Below, piece after piece: positions 50,937 through 59,888 of a DNA stretch of 64,000 bases; within the stretch, counting starts at the first letter, position 1; every line of letters begins with the position of its first letter. The translations under genes and the position numbers were made by a program. The stretch is taken from positions 1,178,001 to 1,242,000 of the forward strand of contig NZ_CP140155.1 of assembly GCF_034479375.1 (NCBI RefSeq), read 5' to 3'. This DNA comes from Rhodopseudomonas palustris. GTDB lineage: Bacteria > Pseudomonadota > Alphaproteobacteria > Rhizobiales > Xanthobacteraceae. Under the pieces are notes generated by a model. It had not been told where the DNA came from. It saw nothing but the letters and a program-made list of their open reading frames with translations, and did not search any database.

Positions 50937-51140
50937 ATGACCCAGCGTTCCACTTCGGCGGATTTCGTCACCGCCTTCGCCACCGGCTGGCCGGAAAACC
51001 AGCCCGATGTGATGATACTGTCGCTGACGACGCAGAAGGGCGTGCAGGACTTCGCGCTGACCAAGGAGCAGGCGCTGCTGGTCGCCAAGACGATGAAGCG
51101 CACTGCGACGCAATTGGCAGCGCCGAAGGGGCAGGCCTGA
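50937..51140 (+). CDS. Small hypothetical protein (67 aa)
   Basis: AAGGAG lies 9 bases before the ATG at 50937. The product MTQRSTSADFVTAFATGWPEN continues with a central strand-like VMILSLTTQKGVQDFALTKEQ and a basic helix. It has no signal or membrane segment. It may belong to an operon with the RidA gene (78-base gap) and ends ahead of a strong bidirectional hairpin. Not recognised. Confidence 0.7.
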   Translation: MTQRSTSADFVTAFATGWPENQPDVMILSLTTQKGVQDFALTKEQALLVAKTMKRTATQLAAPKGQA

Positions 51141-51175
51141 GCGGCCGCGCCTTCCCGAAGCGCCGTTCCAACAAA

Positions 51176-51205
51176 AAACCGGGCTCCCATATGGGAGCCC
51201 GGTTT
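51176..51205 (-). terminator. Strong intrinsic terminator of pucBA
   Basis: A perfect 30-base palindrome gives a 13-bp or longer stem (AAACCGGGCTCCC / GGGAGCCCGGTTT) around ATAT. On the minus strand a T6 run follows, 26 bases past the pucA stop. It can also end transcription from the small plus-strand gene at 50937. Confidence 0.92.
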
Positions 51206-51230
51206 CGTAGCGAAGCTCGAATGAGCCGAA

Positions 51231-51410
51231 TCAGCCGACGTTGACGGTCGAGGTGATCGCCGCGGTCTTGCCGTTCCAGTACTTCGGGAACCAGGTGGTG
51301 TTGCTGAGAACAGCGGCGTGCACCAGGATCGCGATCACGGTGACGCTGCCGAGCAGCAGGGGCAGGCCGACGGTCGGGCTGACCACAGTCCAGATTCTAC
51401 CTTGATTCAT
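51231..51410 (-). CDS. pucA: Light-harvesting complex 2 alpha polypeptide
   Basis: A 59-residue antenna protein starting [21 protein letters not shown]; the ATG at 51410 has AAGGAG upstream. The single membrane helix carries the bacteriochlorophyll-ligand histidine in [20 protein letters not shown] keeps the Tyr-Trp pair that hydrogen-bonds B850, so a B800-850 (LH2) type is expected rather than B800-820. The tail is [14 protein letters not shown]. It lies 12 bases after pucB, the standard order. Confidence 0.95.
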   Translation of the reverse strand: MNQGRIWTVVSPTVGLPLLLGSVTVIAILVHAAVLSNTTWFPKYWNGKTAAITSTVNVG

Positions 51411-51422
51411 GGTCAATACTCC

Positions 51423-51566
51423 TTAGTGCAGCCAGGGCGAGTAAACGTAGGCGAGGAAGTGAGCGACGATCGCGATCGCACCGAAAATGCGGGTGCCATC
51501 GATGACGTGCTTGTGGAGCTCTTCCGACTCCTCGACCGACAGGCCGGTCAGCGTCTTTTCAGCCAT
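51423..51566 (-). CDS. pucB: Light-harvesting complex 2 beta polypeptide
   Basis: A 47-residue antenna protein, [21 protein letters not shown]. The membrane helix has the bacteriochlorophyll-ligand histidine in [17 protein letters not shown], and DGTRIF keeps the arginine that contacts B800. It is the first gene of a pucBA pair in which the two chains form the LH2 ring. This is a solitary pair: no pucC, bacteriophytochrome or photosynthesis gene cluster lies nearby, in keeping with the several scattered puc copies of Rhodopseudomonas. Confidence 0.95.
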   Translation of the reverse strand: MAEKTLTGLSVEESEELHKHVIDGTRIFGAIAIVAHFLAYVYSPWLH

Positions 51567-51673
51567 TTTGAAAACCTCAAACGAGTTGTTCTGTGAATCG
51601 AACGGCCGCAAGCAGCGTTCGATGGGCGCACTATGGTCGCGAGCGGGGGCGGCCACATTGAGCAGGAACAATT

Positions 51674-51689
51674 TTTCGTGAGTACGAAA
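51674..51689. promoter_or_regulatory. Inverted repeat in the pucBA upstream region
   Basis: TTTCGT-GAGT-ACGAAA, two perfect 6-base arms, lies about 108 bases upstream of the pucB start. It is not a match to the PpsR pattern TGT-N12-ACA. A role in puc control is inference from position. Confidence 0.35.
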
Positions 51690-51736
51690 GTCGTAGGTGC
51701 GGCCTTAACCGGTAACGAGATGACGATCAACTTGCG

Positions 51737-52327
51737 TCAAATTGTCGTTCGGGGCGCTCGCGTGGCGAATCGTTCGTCTTGCGGCTGCGCCGGCAGCACC
51801 GAATGGGCGCGGGCGTGGTCGATCACCTCCGCCAGCAGCTTGATCCCGAGCGGCGCCAGCGCGCGTTCCCATAGCTCCCGGGCGGTCTCGCCCTTCTGCA
51901 CGAAGCACCATTCCTGCAGCGCGATCGCGCCGGCATCCATCCGGTCGGCGAGGTGATAGACCGTGCCGCCGGTGATCGGGTCGCCCTCGCGGATGGTCCA
52001 TTCCACCGCGGCGATGCCGCGGTGCCGCGGCAGCAGGGACGGATGATAGCCGATGCCGCCGAGCCGGGCCGACGCCAGCGCGTCGCGGCCGACCCGGGCA
52101 TGGCAGTGCGCGGCGACGATCAGGTCGGTGTCCGGCGCGATCTCGTCGGCGGTGACGAGCTTGGGGCTGGCCTGCACCGTCACCGCAATCCCGGCCGCCT
52201 CGGCCGCCAGAGCCAGCCGGTCGCCGCCGTCCGCCACCACCACGCGCGGCACCGCGACGCCACGGCTGCGCAGCATCTCCAAAGTGGCCACGCCGAAATG
52301 TCGCGAGCCGACGAGGGTGATGCGCAT
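51737..52327 (-). CDS. Formyltransferase-family protein
   Basis: A 196-residue protein with the formyltransferase N-terminal fold: MRITLVGSRHFGVATLEML and a catalytic region GIGYHPSLLPRHRG, with ITGGTVYHLADRMDAGAIALQEWCF. In classic enzymes the catalytic site is Asn-x-His in NIHPSLLP; here the Asn is Gly while the His and the later Asp are kept. Sequence beyond about residue 196 that would form a tRNA-binding domain is lacking. The 10-formyl-tetrahydrofolate-dependent substrate is unknown. It lies upstream of pucBA on the same strand with a 170-base gap. Confidence 0.8.
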   Translation of the reverse strand: MRITLVGSRHFGVATLEMLRSRGVAVPRVVVADGGDRLALAAEAAGIAVTVQASPKLVTADEIAPDTDLIVAAHCHARVGRDALASARLGGIGYHPSLLPRHRGIAAVEWTIREGDPITGGTVYHLADRMDAGAIALQEWCFVQKGETARELWERALAPLGIKLLAEVIDHARAHSVLPAQPQDERFATRAPRTTI

Positions 52328-52387
52328 GAATTCTGTGGTCCAGGAGGATCGGGATGGGCGAAGCGACTGCACCGGAATCGGTCAGTG

Positions 52388-52463
52388 TGGTGAGCGCGGA
52401 GGGACTCGAACCCTCGACCCCATGATTAAAAGTCACGTGCTCTACCGGCTGAGCTACGCGCTC
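52388..52463 (-). tRNA. tRNA-Lys (anticodon TTT)
   Basis: On the minus strand a 76-base cloverleaf: acceptor GAGCGCG / CGCGCTC, D-arm GCTCAGCCGGTAGAGC, anticodon loop CTTTTAA with TTT, T-arm GAGGGTTCGAGTCCCTC, and encoded CCA at 52388-52390. Confidence 0.96.
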
Positions 52464-52616
52464 ACGTGCCGCGCTGTGTAGGGGGCGGGGGCGCGCGGGT
52501 CAATAGCCGAGGGCGGGGTGAATGTTCCCCGCTTGTGACGAATTGGTCCGAGCACACAGATATTTACGGCCGGCTTTTCGTCCAAGCAATCAGCCGCTGG
52601 TGCGCCTGAAAAGTCC

Positions 52617-55316
52617 TCAGGCGGCGTCGTGGTGGATTTCCTGGGCGACCTTCTGCCGCGCCGGGATCGCCGGCGGCAGCGTCACCGGCCTCAGTCCGAT
52701 CAATTCGGCGGTGCGGACCCGGGTGTCGGTCCACCACTGGAACGAATTGATTCGCGAATTCTCGAGGATCGCGATCACCACCGCCGCCAGGAACGGCAGG
52801 CTCTGCAACACCAGCACGCCGGCGAAGATGTAGATCTCGTGGATCTGGCGGAAGGAGTTCGAGGCGATCAGGACGCCGGCGCCGATCAGCAGCAGCACGC
52901 CGATCACGGCCTCCCAGAATGCCTGGAATTCGACCGACATCAGGGTCAGGCCGCCCTTCGAGGTGCGGGCGAAGGCGAGGTGTTCGGTGATCAGGCCCTG
53001 CGCCACGGCGCGGGACACCGTCCACTGCACCGACATCGCGGCGATCATGGCGCCGAGCATCCGCGGCGCGTTGATCTTCACCCGCAGCCGATACAGCACC
53101 ACGAAATGCGCCAGCGTCACCACGAAGGACGCGATGATCGGCAGCGTCAGGATCTTGTCGGGAATCGCGATGTCGGCGAAGGCGACGATCGGCACCCAGA
53201 TCAGATTGAGGATCGCCACCACCACGCCGAGGCTTTCGGCGCCGAGCCAGTTCAGCCAGCCGAGGCCGAATTCGCGCTTCTGATCCTGCGACAGGCGGCT
53301 GTTGCCGGGCAGAAAGCGGCGCCAGTGCTTCTTGATGATCTGGAAGCCGCCATAGGCCCAGCGGTGGCGCTGCTTCTTGAACGCCTCGTAGGTGTCCGGC
53401 AGCAGGCCGTAGCCGTAGCGGGTGTTGGTGTAGTGGGTGAGCCAGCCGTGCTCCATGATCTCGAGGCCGAGGTCGGAGTCCTCACAGATGGTGTCGCTCG
53501 ACCAGCCGCCGGCCATGTCCATCGCGGCGCGGCGGATCAGGCACATCGTGCCGTGCACGATGATGCCGTTGACCTCGTTGCGCTGGACCATGCCGATGTC
53601 GAAGAAGCCGGCATATTCGCCGTTCATGATGTAGTGCATCAGCGAACGATCGCCGTCGCGATGCTCCTGCGGCGCCTGGACCAGACCGACCCGCGGATCG
53701 TCGAACGCCGGCACCAGATCCTTCAGCCAGTCCGGCGTCACCACATAATCGGCGTCGATGATGCCGATGATCTCGGCATCGGCGGCGGTGCGCTCCATCG
53801 CGATGCGCAAGGCGCCGGCCTTGAAGCCCTGCACCTTCTCGGCATTGATGAACTTGAAGCGCTCGCCGAGTTCGCGGCAATGATCCTGGATCGGCTGGGT
53901 GAAGGTCGGGTCCGGCGTGTTGTTGATGATGACCACGCATTCGAAGTTCGGATAGTCGAGCTTGGCCACGGCATCGAGCGTCTGCTTCAGCATCTCCGGC
54001 GGCTCGAAATAGGCCGGGACGTGGATCGACACCTTGGGGAAGTGCACCGGCTCGCCCTTGGCCAGCGCCGCGGCCTGCGTCTTCTCCTGGGCTTCGGTCA
54101 TCGCGCGGGTGATCAGCCGCCGCGGCTTGCGGCCGAACGCGACCACCGCGATTTCCTCGATCCGCGCCAGCGCGATCGCGACCAGCGGCACCAGCAGGAT
54201 CATGCCGAGGGTCAGTGCGAAGGCCGAGCCGAACAGGAAGTAATGCCCGGTCCAATAGCCGAACACGGTGGCGACCCAGGCGCCGACGCCGTGCGCGGCC
54301 GACGACAACAGCAGCGTCTGCATCGCCGTGGGGGCGGCGAGCTGCAGGATCGGCAGCGACAGCAGGATGCCGACCAGCAGCGCGATGCCGGCGAGCTTCC
54401 AATAGGCCGGATCGACCACCGGGCCGGTCCAGGCGAATTTCGGCTTGCGCGAGGCGTCGAGGATTCCCCAATACGGACCGACGCCGCCTTCGAAGAATTT
54501 CCACGGCTGATCGATCGCCTCGACGATGTTGTATTCCATCCCGATGGCTTCGGCGCGGCTGACGAAATTGCGCAGCGTCACCGCCTGTTCGAACGGGCCG
54601 GGGATCGCCGATTTGAGATTGTAGCCCGCGCTCGGCCAGCCGAATTCGGCGATGACGATGCGCTTGCCGGGGAAGGCGTCGCGCAGTTTCTGGTAGATGA
54701 TCAGCGCCTGATCGACCGCCTGCTTGTCCGAAAACCCTTCCCAATAGGGCAGGATGTGCGCGGCGATGAAGTCGACCGAGGACGCCAGTTCGGGATTCTC
54801 GATCCAGATGTTCCAGATCTCGCCGGTGGTGACCGGGACGTTGACCTGGCTCTTCACGCGCTGGATCAGGTTGATCAGGTCCTCGACCTTCTGGTCGGCG
54901 CGGTAGATGGTTTCGTTGCCGACGACGATGCCGTTGACGTTGCTGTTGCGCTTGGCGAGCTCGATCGCCGCCTGCATTTCGCGCTCGTTGCGGTCGGTGA
55001 ACTTGTCGATCCAGGCGCCGACCGTGACCTTCATCCCGACTTCATTGGCGATCGGCGGCACCAGCTCGACGCCGCCGGTCGACGAGTACAGACGGATTGC
55101 CCGGGTCATCGGCGACAGCGTCTTCAGGTCGCTGCGGATTCGCTCGGCGCTCGGAATATTGTCGACGTCGGGATGCGCCGAGCCGTCGAACGGCGCGTAA
55201 GACAAGCTCGGCAGAATGCCGGTGAAGTCGGGAGCTTTCTGTTTGTCCCTGAGGAGGCCCCAGAGACCGGCGTGAGCGGCAATGACCAACAGCAGAACAG
55301 CGACGACGGCGCGCAT
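52617..55316 (-). CDS. ndvB: Cyclic beta-glucan synthase, GH17-GT2 fusion (NdvB type)
   Basis: An 899-residue membrane protein. After a membrane anchor, residues about 35-300 form a GH17-like domain with VGNETIYRADQ and IAEFGWPSAGY, the two catalytic glutamates. Residues about 430-700 are a GT2 glycosyltransferase: IHVPAYFEPPEML, GIIDADYVV (DxD), TICEDSDLGLEIM and QRHRWAYGGFQI (QxxRW). Six or so membrane segments surround it. The size (about 102 kDa) and neighbours match Bradyrhizobium NdvB of cyclic beta-(1,3)/(1,6)-glucan synthesis. The glucan is exported to the periplasm, for osmotic adaptation and, in symbionts, nodulation. Confidence 0.85.
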   Translation of the reverse strand: MRAVVAVLLLVIAAHAGLWGLLRDKQKAPDFTGILPSLSYAPFDGSAHPDVDNIPSAERIRSDLKTLSPMTRAIRLYSSTGGVELVPPIANEVGMKVTVGAWIDKFTDRNEREMQAAIELAKRNSNVNGIVVGNETIYRADQKVEDLINLIQRVKSQVNVPVTTGEIWNIWIENPELASSVDFIAAHILPYWEGFSDKQAVDQALIIYQKLRDAFPGKRIVIAEFGWPSAGYNLKSAIPGPFEQAVTLRNFVSRAEAIGMEYNIVEAIDQPWKFFEGGVGPYWGILDASRKPKFAWTGPVVDPAYWKLAGIALLVGILLSLPILQLAAPTAMQTLLLSSAAHGVGAWVATVFGYWTGHYFLFGSAFALTLGMILLVPLVAIALARIEEIAVVAFGRKPRRLITRAMTEAQEKTQAAALAKGEPVHFPKVSIHVPAYFEPPEMLKQTLDAVAKLDYPNFECVVIINNTPDPTFTQPIQDHCRELGERFKFINAEKVQGFKAGALRIAMERTAADAEIIGIIDADYVVTPDWLKDLVPAFDDPRVGLVQAPQEHRDGDRSLMHYIMNGEYAGFFDIGMVQRNEVNGIIVHGTMCLIRRAAMDMAGGWSSDTICEDSDLGLEIMEHGWLTHYTNTRYGYGLLPDTYEAFKKQRHRWAYGGFQIIKKHWRRFLPGNSRLSQDQKREFGLGWLNWLGAESLGVVVAILNLIWVPIVAFADIAIPDKILTLPIIASFVVTLAHFVVLYRLRVKINAPRMLGAMIAAMSVQWTVSRAVAQGLITEHLAFARTSKGGLTLMSVEFQAFWEAVIGVLLLIGAGVLIASNSFRQIHEIYIFAGVLVLQSLPFLAAVVIAILENSRINSFQWWTDTRVRTAELIGLRPVTLPPAIPARQKVAQEIHHDAA

Positions 55317-55502
55317 CGCGACTAAACCATACGGGGGCCAGATGGCTGGTCAGCGGACCCGTCCCCGAGGTCCGACCAAGGCGGTAGCAATTCAAGCATA
55401 GCGCTCGGCCCCGTTGGCGATCAATTCATACGCCGCCGTGGCGATTTAAGGGCGGACACCCGCCAACCGCGAAAATTTCCGAACGTTCCGAACCGCGCCG
55501 GC

Positions 55503-56102
55503 TTATTTCGCCGGCGCGGGATTGGGAGCAGGATTCTGAGCAGGCGCCGGCGTCGCCGGAGCGGCGGGCTGCGGATTCGCCGCGGGCTTTCCTGCGGGTG
55601 CTGCCGGAGCCGCTGTCGCCGCCGCCGGCTGCGCGGTCGGATTGATCCAGCAGGCGTGGACGCGCCCGCTGAGGCCTTCCGGCACCTTCGGATCGATCGG
55701 ACCGGAGCGGACCAGGCAGCGGAACGCGGCCTGGATGTGGCCGGTCGGGCAGCCGAATCGATCGTACAGGTCGAGATGGCGGAACGCGGTGTCGAGGTCG
55801 TCGCGCCACATCAGCACCACGACGCGGCGGCCGAGCCAGACGCATTCCGGATTGCCGGCGGGTCCGTTGATCGCCTGGGCGGCTTCGACGAATTCGTCGG
55901 TCTTGCGCTGGCTTTCCTTGAGGGCATCGACGGGCGCCTGCGCTGGCTGATTGGCGTTGGCCGCAGGCTTGTTGTTCTGATCCTGGGCGCGCAAATCGCC
56001 GCTCTGCGCGATCGCGCCGCCGATCCCGATCAGCAGGGCAAGTCCGGTCGCGGCCAGGCCGCGCCACAGCGCATTCCGGAACTCAAGGATTACTCGTCGC
56101 AT
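55503..56102 (-). CDS. ndvD: NdvD-like protein of the cyclic-glucan cluster
   Basis: A 199-residue exported protein from the ATG at 56102: MRRVILEFRNALWRGLAATGLALLIG is a signal or anchor. The middle has RRVVVLMWRDDLDTAFRHLDLYDRFGCP, CLVRSGPIDP and WINP, with the tail rich in Pro, Ala and Gln. The frame extends to ATGs at 56201 and 56255, which would give about 26 kDa. It sits between the ndvB- and ndvC-type genes, as ndvD does in Bradyrhizobium. The name is assigned on place and size from memory, not on motif, so it is tentative. It is separated from ndvB by 186 bases. Confidence 0.6.
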   Translation of the reverse strand: MRRVILEFRNALWRGLAATGLALLIGIGGAIAQSGDLRAQDQNNKPAANANQPAQAPVDALKESQRKTDEFVEAAQAINGPAGNPECVWLGRRVVVLMWRDDLDTAFRHLDLYDRFGCPTGHIQAAFRCLVRSGPIDPKVPEGLSGRVHACWINPTAQPAAATAAPAAPAGKPAANPQPAAPATPAPAQNPAPNPAPAK

Positions 56103-56317
56103 AGCGTCCCCGATCTGTTGGCCGAGCCACGACGGCCTCGGTCCCCATCGCCCGATGCCGCCTGAATCCTCGCCGAACGAGGCGTGACCCTGCGCGATTC
56201 CCATGACGGACATTTCGGGATTTGTCCAGCAATGACAATCGACGGGCTGATACATGGCGGCGAATTCACGTAGCTTAACGTGCGTTCATTTCGGCGCGCC
56301 GGAGGTTGCGTCAGCTT

Positions 56318-57994
56318 ATGCCCTTGGCAGATCGCCTGCGAGCGGGTAATCGACGGTCATTCTGGAGGACGGAACCCATTACTTTTCGCACGCCGCTGGC
56401 GCTTCTCCCGATTTCTCTCGGCATCATCTTCGGCGTCTGGTGGTGGATCGCCACGCCGGTCAATCTCGCGCGCGCGCCGATCGATCCGAACGCCAAGCTC
56501 GAATGCGTGTCGTATGCGCCGTTCCGCGGTGCGCAGACGCCGCTCGATCCGACGACGCAGATCGGCGCCGATCAGATCGAGCAGGACCTGACGCAACTCG
56601 CCAAGATATCGAAGTGCGTGCGGACCTATTCGGTCGACAACGGCCTCGTGCAATTGCCGGCGATCGCCGCCAAGGTCGGGCTTAAGGTGCTGCAAGGCAT
56701 CTGGCTCGGCAACGAGCGCGCCAAGAACCTGGCGCAAATCGCCGTCGCCGTCGGGTTGGCCAAGGATTATCCTGACGTCATCACCGGGCTCGTCGTGGGC
56801 AACGAAGTCTTGCTGCGGGGCGAGATGACGGCGGGCGATCTCGCTGCGATGATTCGTCTGGTGAAGTCGCAGGTGAAGACGCCGGTCACCTATGCGGACG
56901 TCTGGGAATACTGGCTGCGCAATCGCGAGATTTACGAGGCTGTGGATTTCGTCACGATCCACATCCTGCCGTACTGGGAAGATCTGCCGATCCGTGCGCG
57001 CAATGCCGCGGCGCATGTCGACCAGATCCGCAAGCGCGTCGCGGTCGCATTCCCGGCCAAGGAAATCCTGATCGGCGAGACCGGCTGGCCGAGCGCCGGG
57101 CGGATGCGCGAGGGCGCGCTGCCGTCACGCACCAACCAGGCGCGGGTCGTGTCCGACATTCTCAGCCTCGCCAAGGCGGAGAACTTCCGGGTCAATCTCA
57201 TCGAAGCCTACGACCAGCCATGGAAGCGCGATCTCGAGGGCACGGTGGGTGGTTATTGGGGGCTGATCGACGCCGACAAGCGCGAGCTGAAGTACCCGGC
57301 GGGCGTGCCGATCAGCAATTTCCCGCAGTGGAAGCTGTCGATGGCCGCGGGGATGGGGCTCAGCGTGGTGATCTTTGCGACCGCGATGCTGACGCTGCGC
57401 CGCAGACCCTGGTCGCCGCGGCTGGCCTCCTGGCTTGCCGTGGGCGTGTCGGCGACGGCGGGCGGCGTGCTGCTCGGCATCGCCGTCGACAAGATGCTGG
57501 TGGAGAGCTACGGCTGGGGCCGCTGGCTGCAATGGGGATTGCTGCTGGCGAGCGGCGTGCTGACGCCGATTCTGGCGGCGCATGCGCTGATGGTCGGCCG
57601 GGCGGTCCCGACCTTCCTCGAACTGTTCGGCCCGCTCGAACAGCGCAACCGATCGTTCCTGACCTATGCGCTTGGTTCGTCGGTCGTGGTGACCACGCTG
57701 ATCGGCGCCCAGACCGCGCTCGGCTTCACCTTCGATCCGCGTTACCGCGATTTCCCGTTCGCGTCGTTGACGATGGCGGTGCTGCCGCTGTTCCTGATGA
57801 TGCTGCTGAACCGGCCGCAGCAGGGCGTGCGGCCGATCGCCGAATCCGTGTTCGCCGGGGTGTTCGCGGTCTGCGCGTTCTACACGGTGTTCAACGAAGG
57901 GCCGAAGAACTGGCAGTCGCTTTGGACCTGCGCGGTGTATGCGATGCTGGCGCTCACGCTGTGGCGGGCGCGGGCCGTGCAAATCCCAAGATGA
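56318..57994 (+). CDS. ndvC: GH17-domain membrane protein, NdvC type
   Basis: A 558-residue protein (about 62 kDa) with a membrane anchor (LALLPISLGIIFGVWWWI), then a GH17 domain with VGNEVLLRGE and IGETGWPSAG as the two glutamate motifs, and a C-terminal half with about seven membrane segments. Its GH17 part is a clear paralogue of the ndvB one. The size matches Bradyrhizobium NdvC, needed for the beta-1,6 links. A GGAGG lies 12 bases before the ATG; a TTG at 56306 is also in frame. Transcribed away from ndvD/ndvB. Confidence 0.82.
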   Translation: MPLADRLRAGNRRSFWRTEPITFRTPLALLPISLGIIFGVWWWIATPVNLARAPIDPNAKLECVSYAPFRGAQTPLDPTTQIGADQIEQDLTQLAKISKCVRTYSVDNGLVQLPAIAAKVGLKVLQGIWLGNERAKNLAQIAVAVGLAKDYPDVITGLVVGNEVLLRGEMTAGDLAAMIRLVKSQVKTPVTYADVWEYWLRNREIYEAVDFVTIHILPYWEDLPIRARNAAAHVDQIRKRVAVAFPAKEILIGETGWPSAGRMREGALPSRTNQARVVSDILSLAKAENFRVNLIEAYDQPWKRDLEGTVGGYWGLIDADKRELKYPAGVPISNFPQWKLSMAAGMGLSVVIFATAMLTLRRRPWSPRLASWLAVGVSATAGGVLLGIAVDKMLVESYGWGRWLQWGLLLASGVLTPILAAHALMVGRAVPTFLELFGPLEQRNRSFLTYALGSSVVVTTLIGAQTALGFTFDPRYRDFPFASLTMAVLPLFLMMLLNRPQQGVRPIAESVFAGVFAVCAFYTVFNEGPKNWQSLWTCAVYAMLALTLWRARAVQIPR

Positions 57995-58334
57995 GCAGCC
58001 CGATCGCGATCCCCGACAGGGCGATGTTGTAGAGCACGATGCCGAAACCGGCGGCGACCAGACCCGCGGTCAGCAGCACGATCGACGGCCGGATGAAGTG
58101 CAGCACGGCGATCACCACAGCCGCGATTCCGAACACGGAATTGCGGAACAGGTAGGTCATCAGCAATCGCGTCTTGCACAACATCGATTGCAGGCCAGCG
58201 TCGCAGGCGAGCGCCACGGTCGAGAGTTCGATCGCGAGATAGCGCAGATACAGCGCATAGCCGACGGTGAGGAAGCCGACGATCAGGAGCCACTGCACCT
58301 GATACGGGGTGAGGCGGAACGGGTGTTTTTTCAT
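57954..58334 (-). CDS. Small membrane protein, unknown function (126 aa)
   Basis: Four hydrophobic segments: VQWLLIVGFLTVGYALYL, a middle one after CKTRLLMTYLFRNS, FGIAAVVIAVLHFI and the closing LLTAGLVAAGFGIVLYN/GIAIGLLILGF. Two cysteines lie in the loop ACDAGLQSMLC. Start ATG 58334 (MKKHPFRLTPYQ) with a poor ribosome site. The 3' end overlaps the convergent ndvC gene by 41 bases. Not recognised; a link to glucan export is only positional. Confidence 0.7.
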   Translation of the reverse strand: MKKHPFRLTPYQVQWLLIVGFLTVGYALYLRYLAIELSTVALACDAGLQSMLCKTRLLMTYLFRNSVFGIAAVVIAVLHFIRPSIVLLTAGLVAAGFGIVLYNIALSGIAIGLLILGFARPAPATA

Positions 58335-58399
58335 GCTGCGATTATGCTGCGGTTTTCGGCTGCGAACAACCCGCCGCGTTGATGCGGCTCGGCCGGGCG

Positions 58400-59719
58400 T
58401 CAGCGGATGCCGAGAAAACCTGACAGCGACGCCGGCTTCGGCGCCGGCTGCGGCTCCGGTGGGGGCGGCGGCTCGGGCGCGGCGGTGACTTTCGGCGGGC
58501 GCTTGCGCGGCATCCGGGGCGGCGGAGCGGTCGAGATCAGCGGCAGGCGCTGGCCGTCGAACACCGAGGTTTCGCAGCCGCGGTCGGCGGCGCCGATCTT
58601 GGCGCAAAGCCCGGCCGCCGCCGCGGCGTCGTTGAACGGGCCGACGACCAATCGGAGCTGACCTCCGCTGGCGTTTTCTTTCACCATGACGATCGGCTGC
58701 ATGTCCTTCAGCTCTTTGTGGGCCTTCGACATCCGGCGCCACAGGCTGCGCAGCCCCTCGAGCGAATTTGCTCCGCCCAGTTCGGCGCCGAATTCGGTGC
58801 GTGGCACCACGACCGGCGTCTCATCGGCTGAGTCGGCTTCCGGCTCGTCCTCCGGACCACCGCGCGCTGCGGACGGCCGGGGCTCCAGGAGTTTGCCCGC
58901 GGCGGAGTCCGGTGGCGCCAGCATCGACCGGGACGCGATCAACGGCGTCGCGGGCGAGACCGCCGCCAGGGCGATCCTGTCGATTCGCTTGGTGTCCGCT
59001 TCCTGGGCGGGTGTCGAGGCCGGAACAGCGGAGGGCGACCTGACGGCCGATGCCGGTGTGGCAGCTACGGGCGTCTGGAGCGGCGGCTCGGGCTGATCGA
59101 CCTTGGGAGACGGGGAAACAGGTTCAGCGGCTGTCGCCGCGACGGCACGTTTGGGTGGAGAGGGGGCAGGCTGCACGACCGCGGCCGATGGCGGCACTGA
59201 CGGGGTGGCCGGTGCGCTCGATTTGGAATCGACCGCCGCGATCTGCAGCGCTGGCGGCTCTTTGATCGGAATCTCGGGGAGCGCCGTCGCGGCTGCCTTG
59301 TCGTGACCCGCCGCCGGCTTGGCCGACGCCTGCACGCGCGCGATCGAGCCCGTCACCGATTCGAGACCCTGCTCGAGCGAGCCGAGCCGCGAGTACAGCC
59401 GGTCACGATCGCTGTTGAGCGTGTCGATCGCCGCGGCCAGCCGGCTGGCCTCGCTCTGGCTCTCCTTGGCGAGCCGCTGAATCTGCTGCGACTGCCGCAC
59501 GAGATCCGCGGCGGCGACCTGGTCGCGCTTGCGTTCAGTGGCCGTCTGCGTCGCGAGAATCGCGATCACCAGGGCGCCGAGCGAGCCGGCCGCCCAGGAT
59601 GCCAGTTTCCATTTGGCGCGCGTGTCGAGGTCTTCCTCGTCCGCCACGAAACGCGCCAGCCAGCCGCCCGACTCGTCGGTCGCGAAGCTGTCCGCCAGAT
59701 CATCGCTGTTCCTCGCCAT
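58400..59719 (-). CDS. Membrane-anchored protein with SPOR-like C-terminus
   Basis: A 439-residue protein: N-terminal cytoplasmic part, one membrane segment (WAAGSLGALVIAILAT, about residues 45-62), a coiled coil, a long Ala/Pro/Ser/Val-rich disordered section, then a folded domain near residue 350 (QPIVMVKENASGGQLRLVVGPFNDAAAAAGLCAKI), whose LVVGPF is typical of SPOR peptidoglycan-binding repeats. A Pro-rich tail follows. It is probably an envelope protein of the division or cell-wall type; the gene begins 170 bases from glmU, in the opposite direction. Confidence 0.75.
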   Translation of the reverse strand: MARNSDDLADSFATDESGGWLARFVADEEDLDTRAKWKLASWAAGSLGALVIAILATQTATERKRDQVAAADLVRQSQQIQRLAKESQSEASRLAAAIDTLNSDRDRLYSRLGSLEQGLESVTGSIARVQASAKPAAGHDKAAATALPEIPIKEPPALQIAAVDSKSSAPATPSVPPSAAVVQPAPSPPKRAVAATAAEPVSPSPKVDQPEPPLQTPVAATPASAVRSPSAVPASTPAQEADTKRIDRIALAAVSPATPLIASRSMLAPPDSAAGKLLEPRPSAARGGPEDEPEADSADETPVVVPRTEFGAELGGANSLEGLRSLWRRMSKAHKELKDMQPIVMVKENASGGQLRLVVGPFNDAAAAAGLCAKIGAADRGCETSVFDGQRLPLISTAPPPRMPRKRPPKVTAAPEPPPPPEPQPAPKPASLSGFLGIR

Positions 59720-59888
59720 TCGAACGTCCGAAGCCCCCGCCGCCCAAGCGAATCACGTTGCTGACATTAGCAGGGAAATTCGCGCTCGCCGCCGTCGGCT
59801 GAGGCATCCTCGGTCTTCGAAGCTGTTTCCCCTTCGTCGCAAAACCCTTTAAGAGGGCTGCAAATCGGCAGCCTTCGGGATTATACGG

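Noticed and set aside
52629..55325. Plus-strand open frame of 898 codons opposite the GH17-GT2 gene
   Set aside because: Mirror frame of the ndvB-type gene; low-complexity charged sequence without domains.
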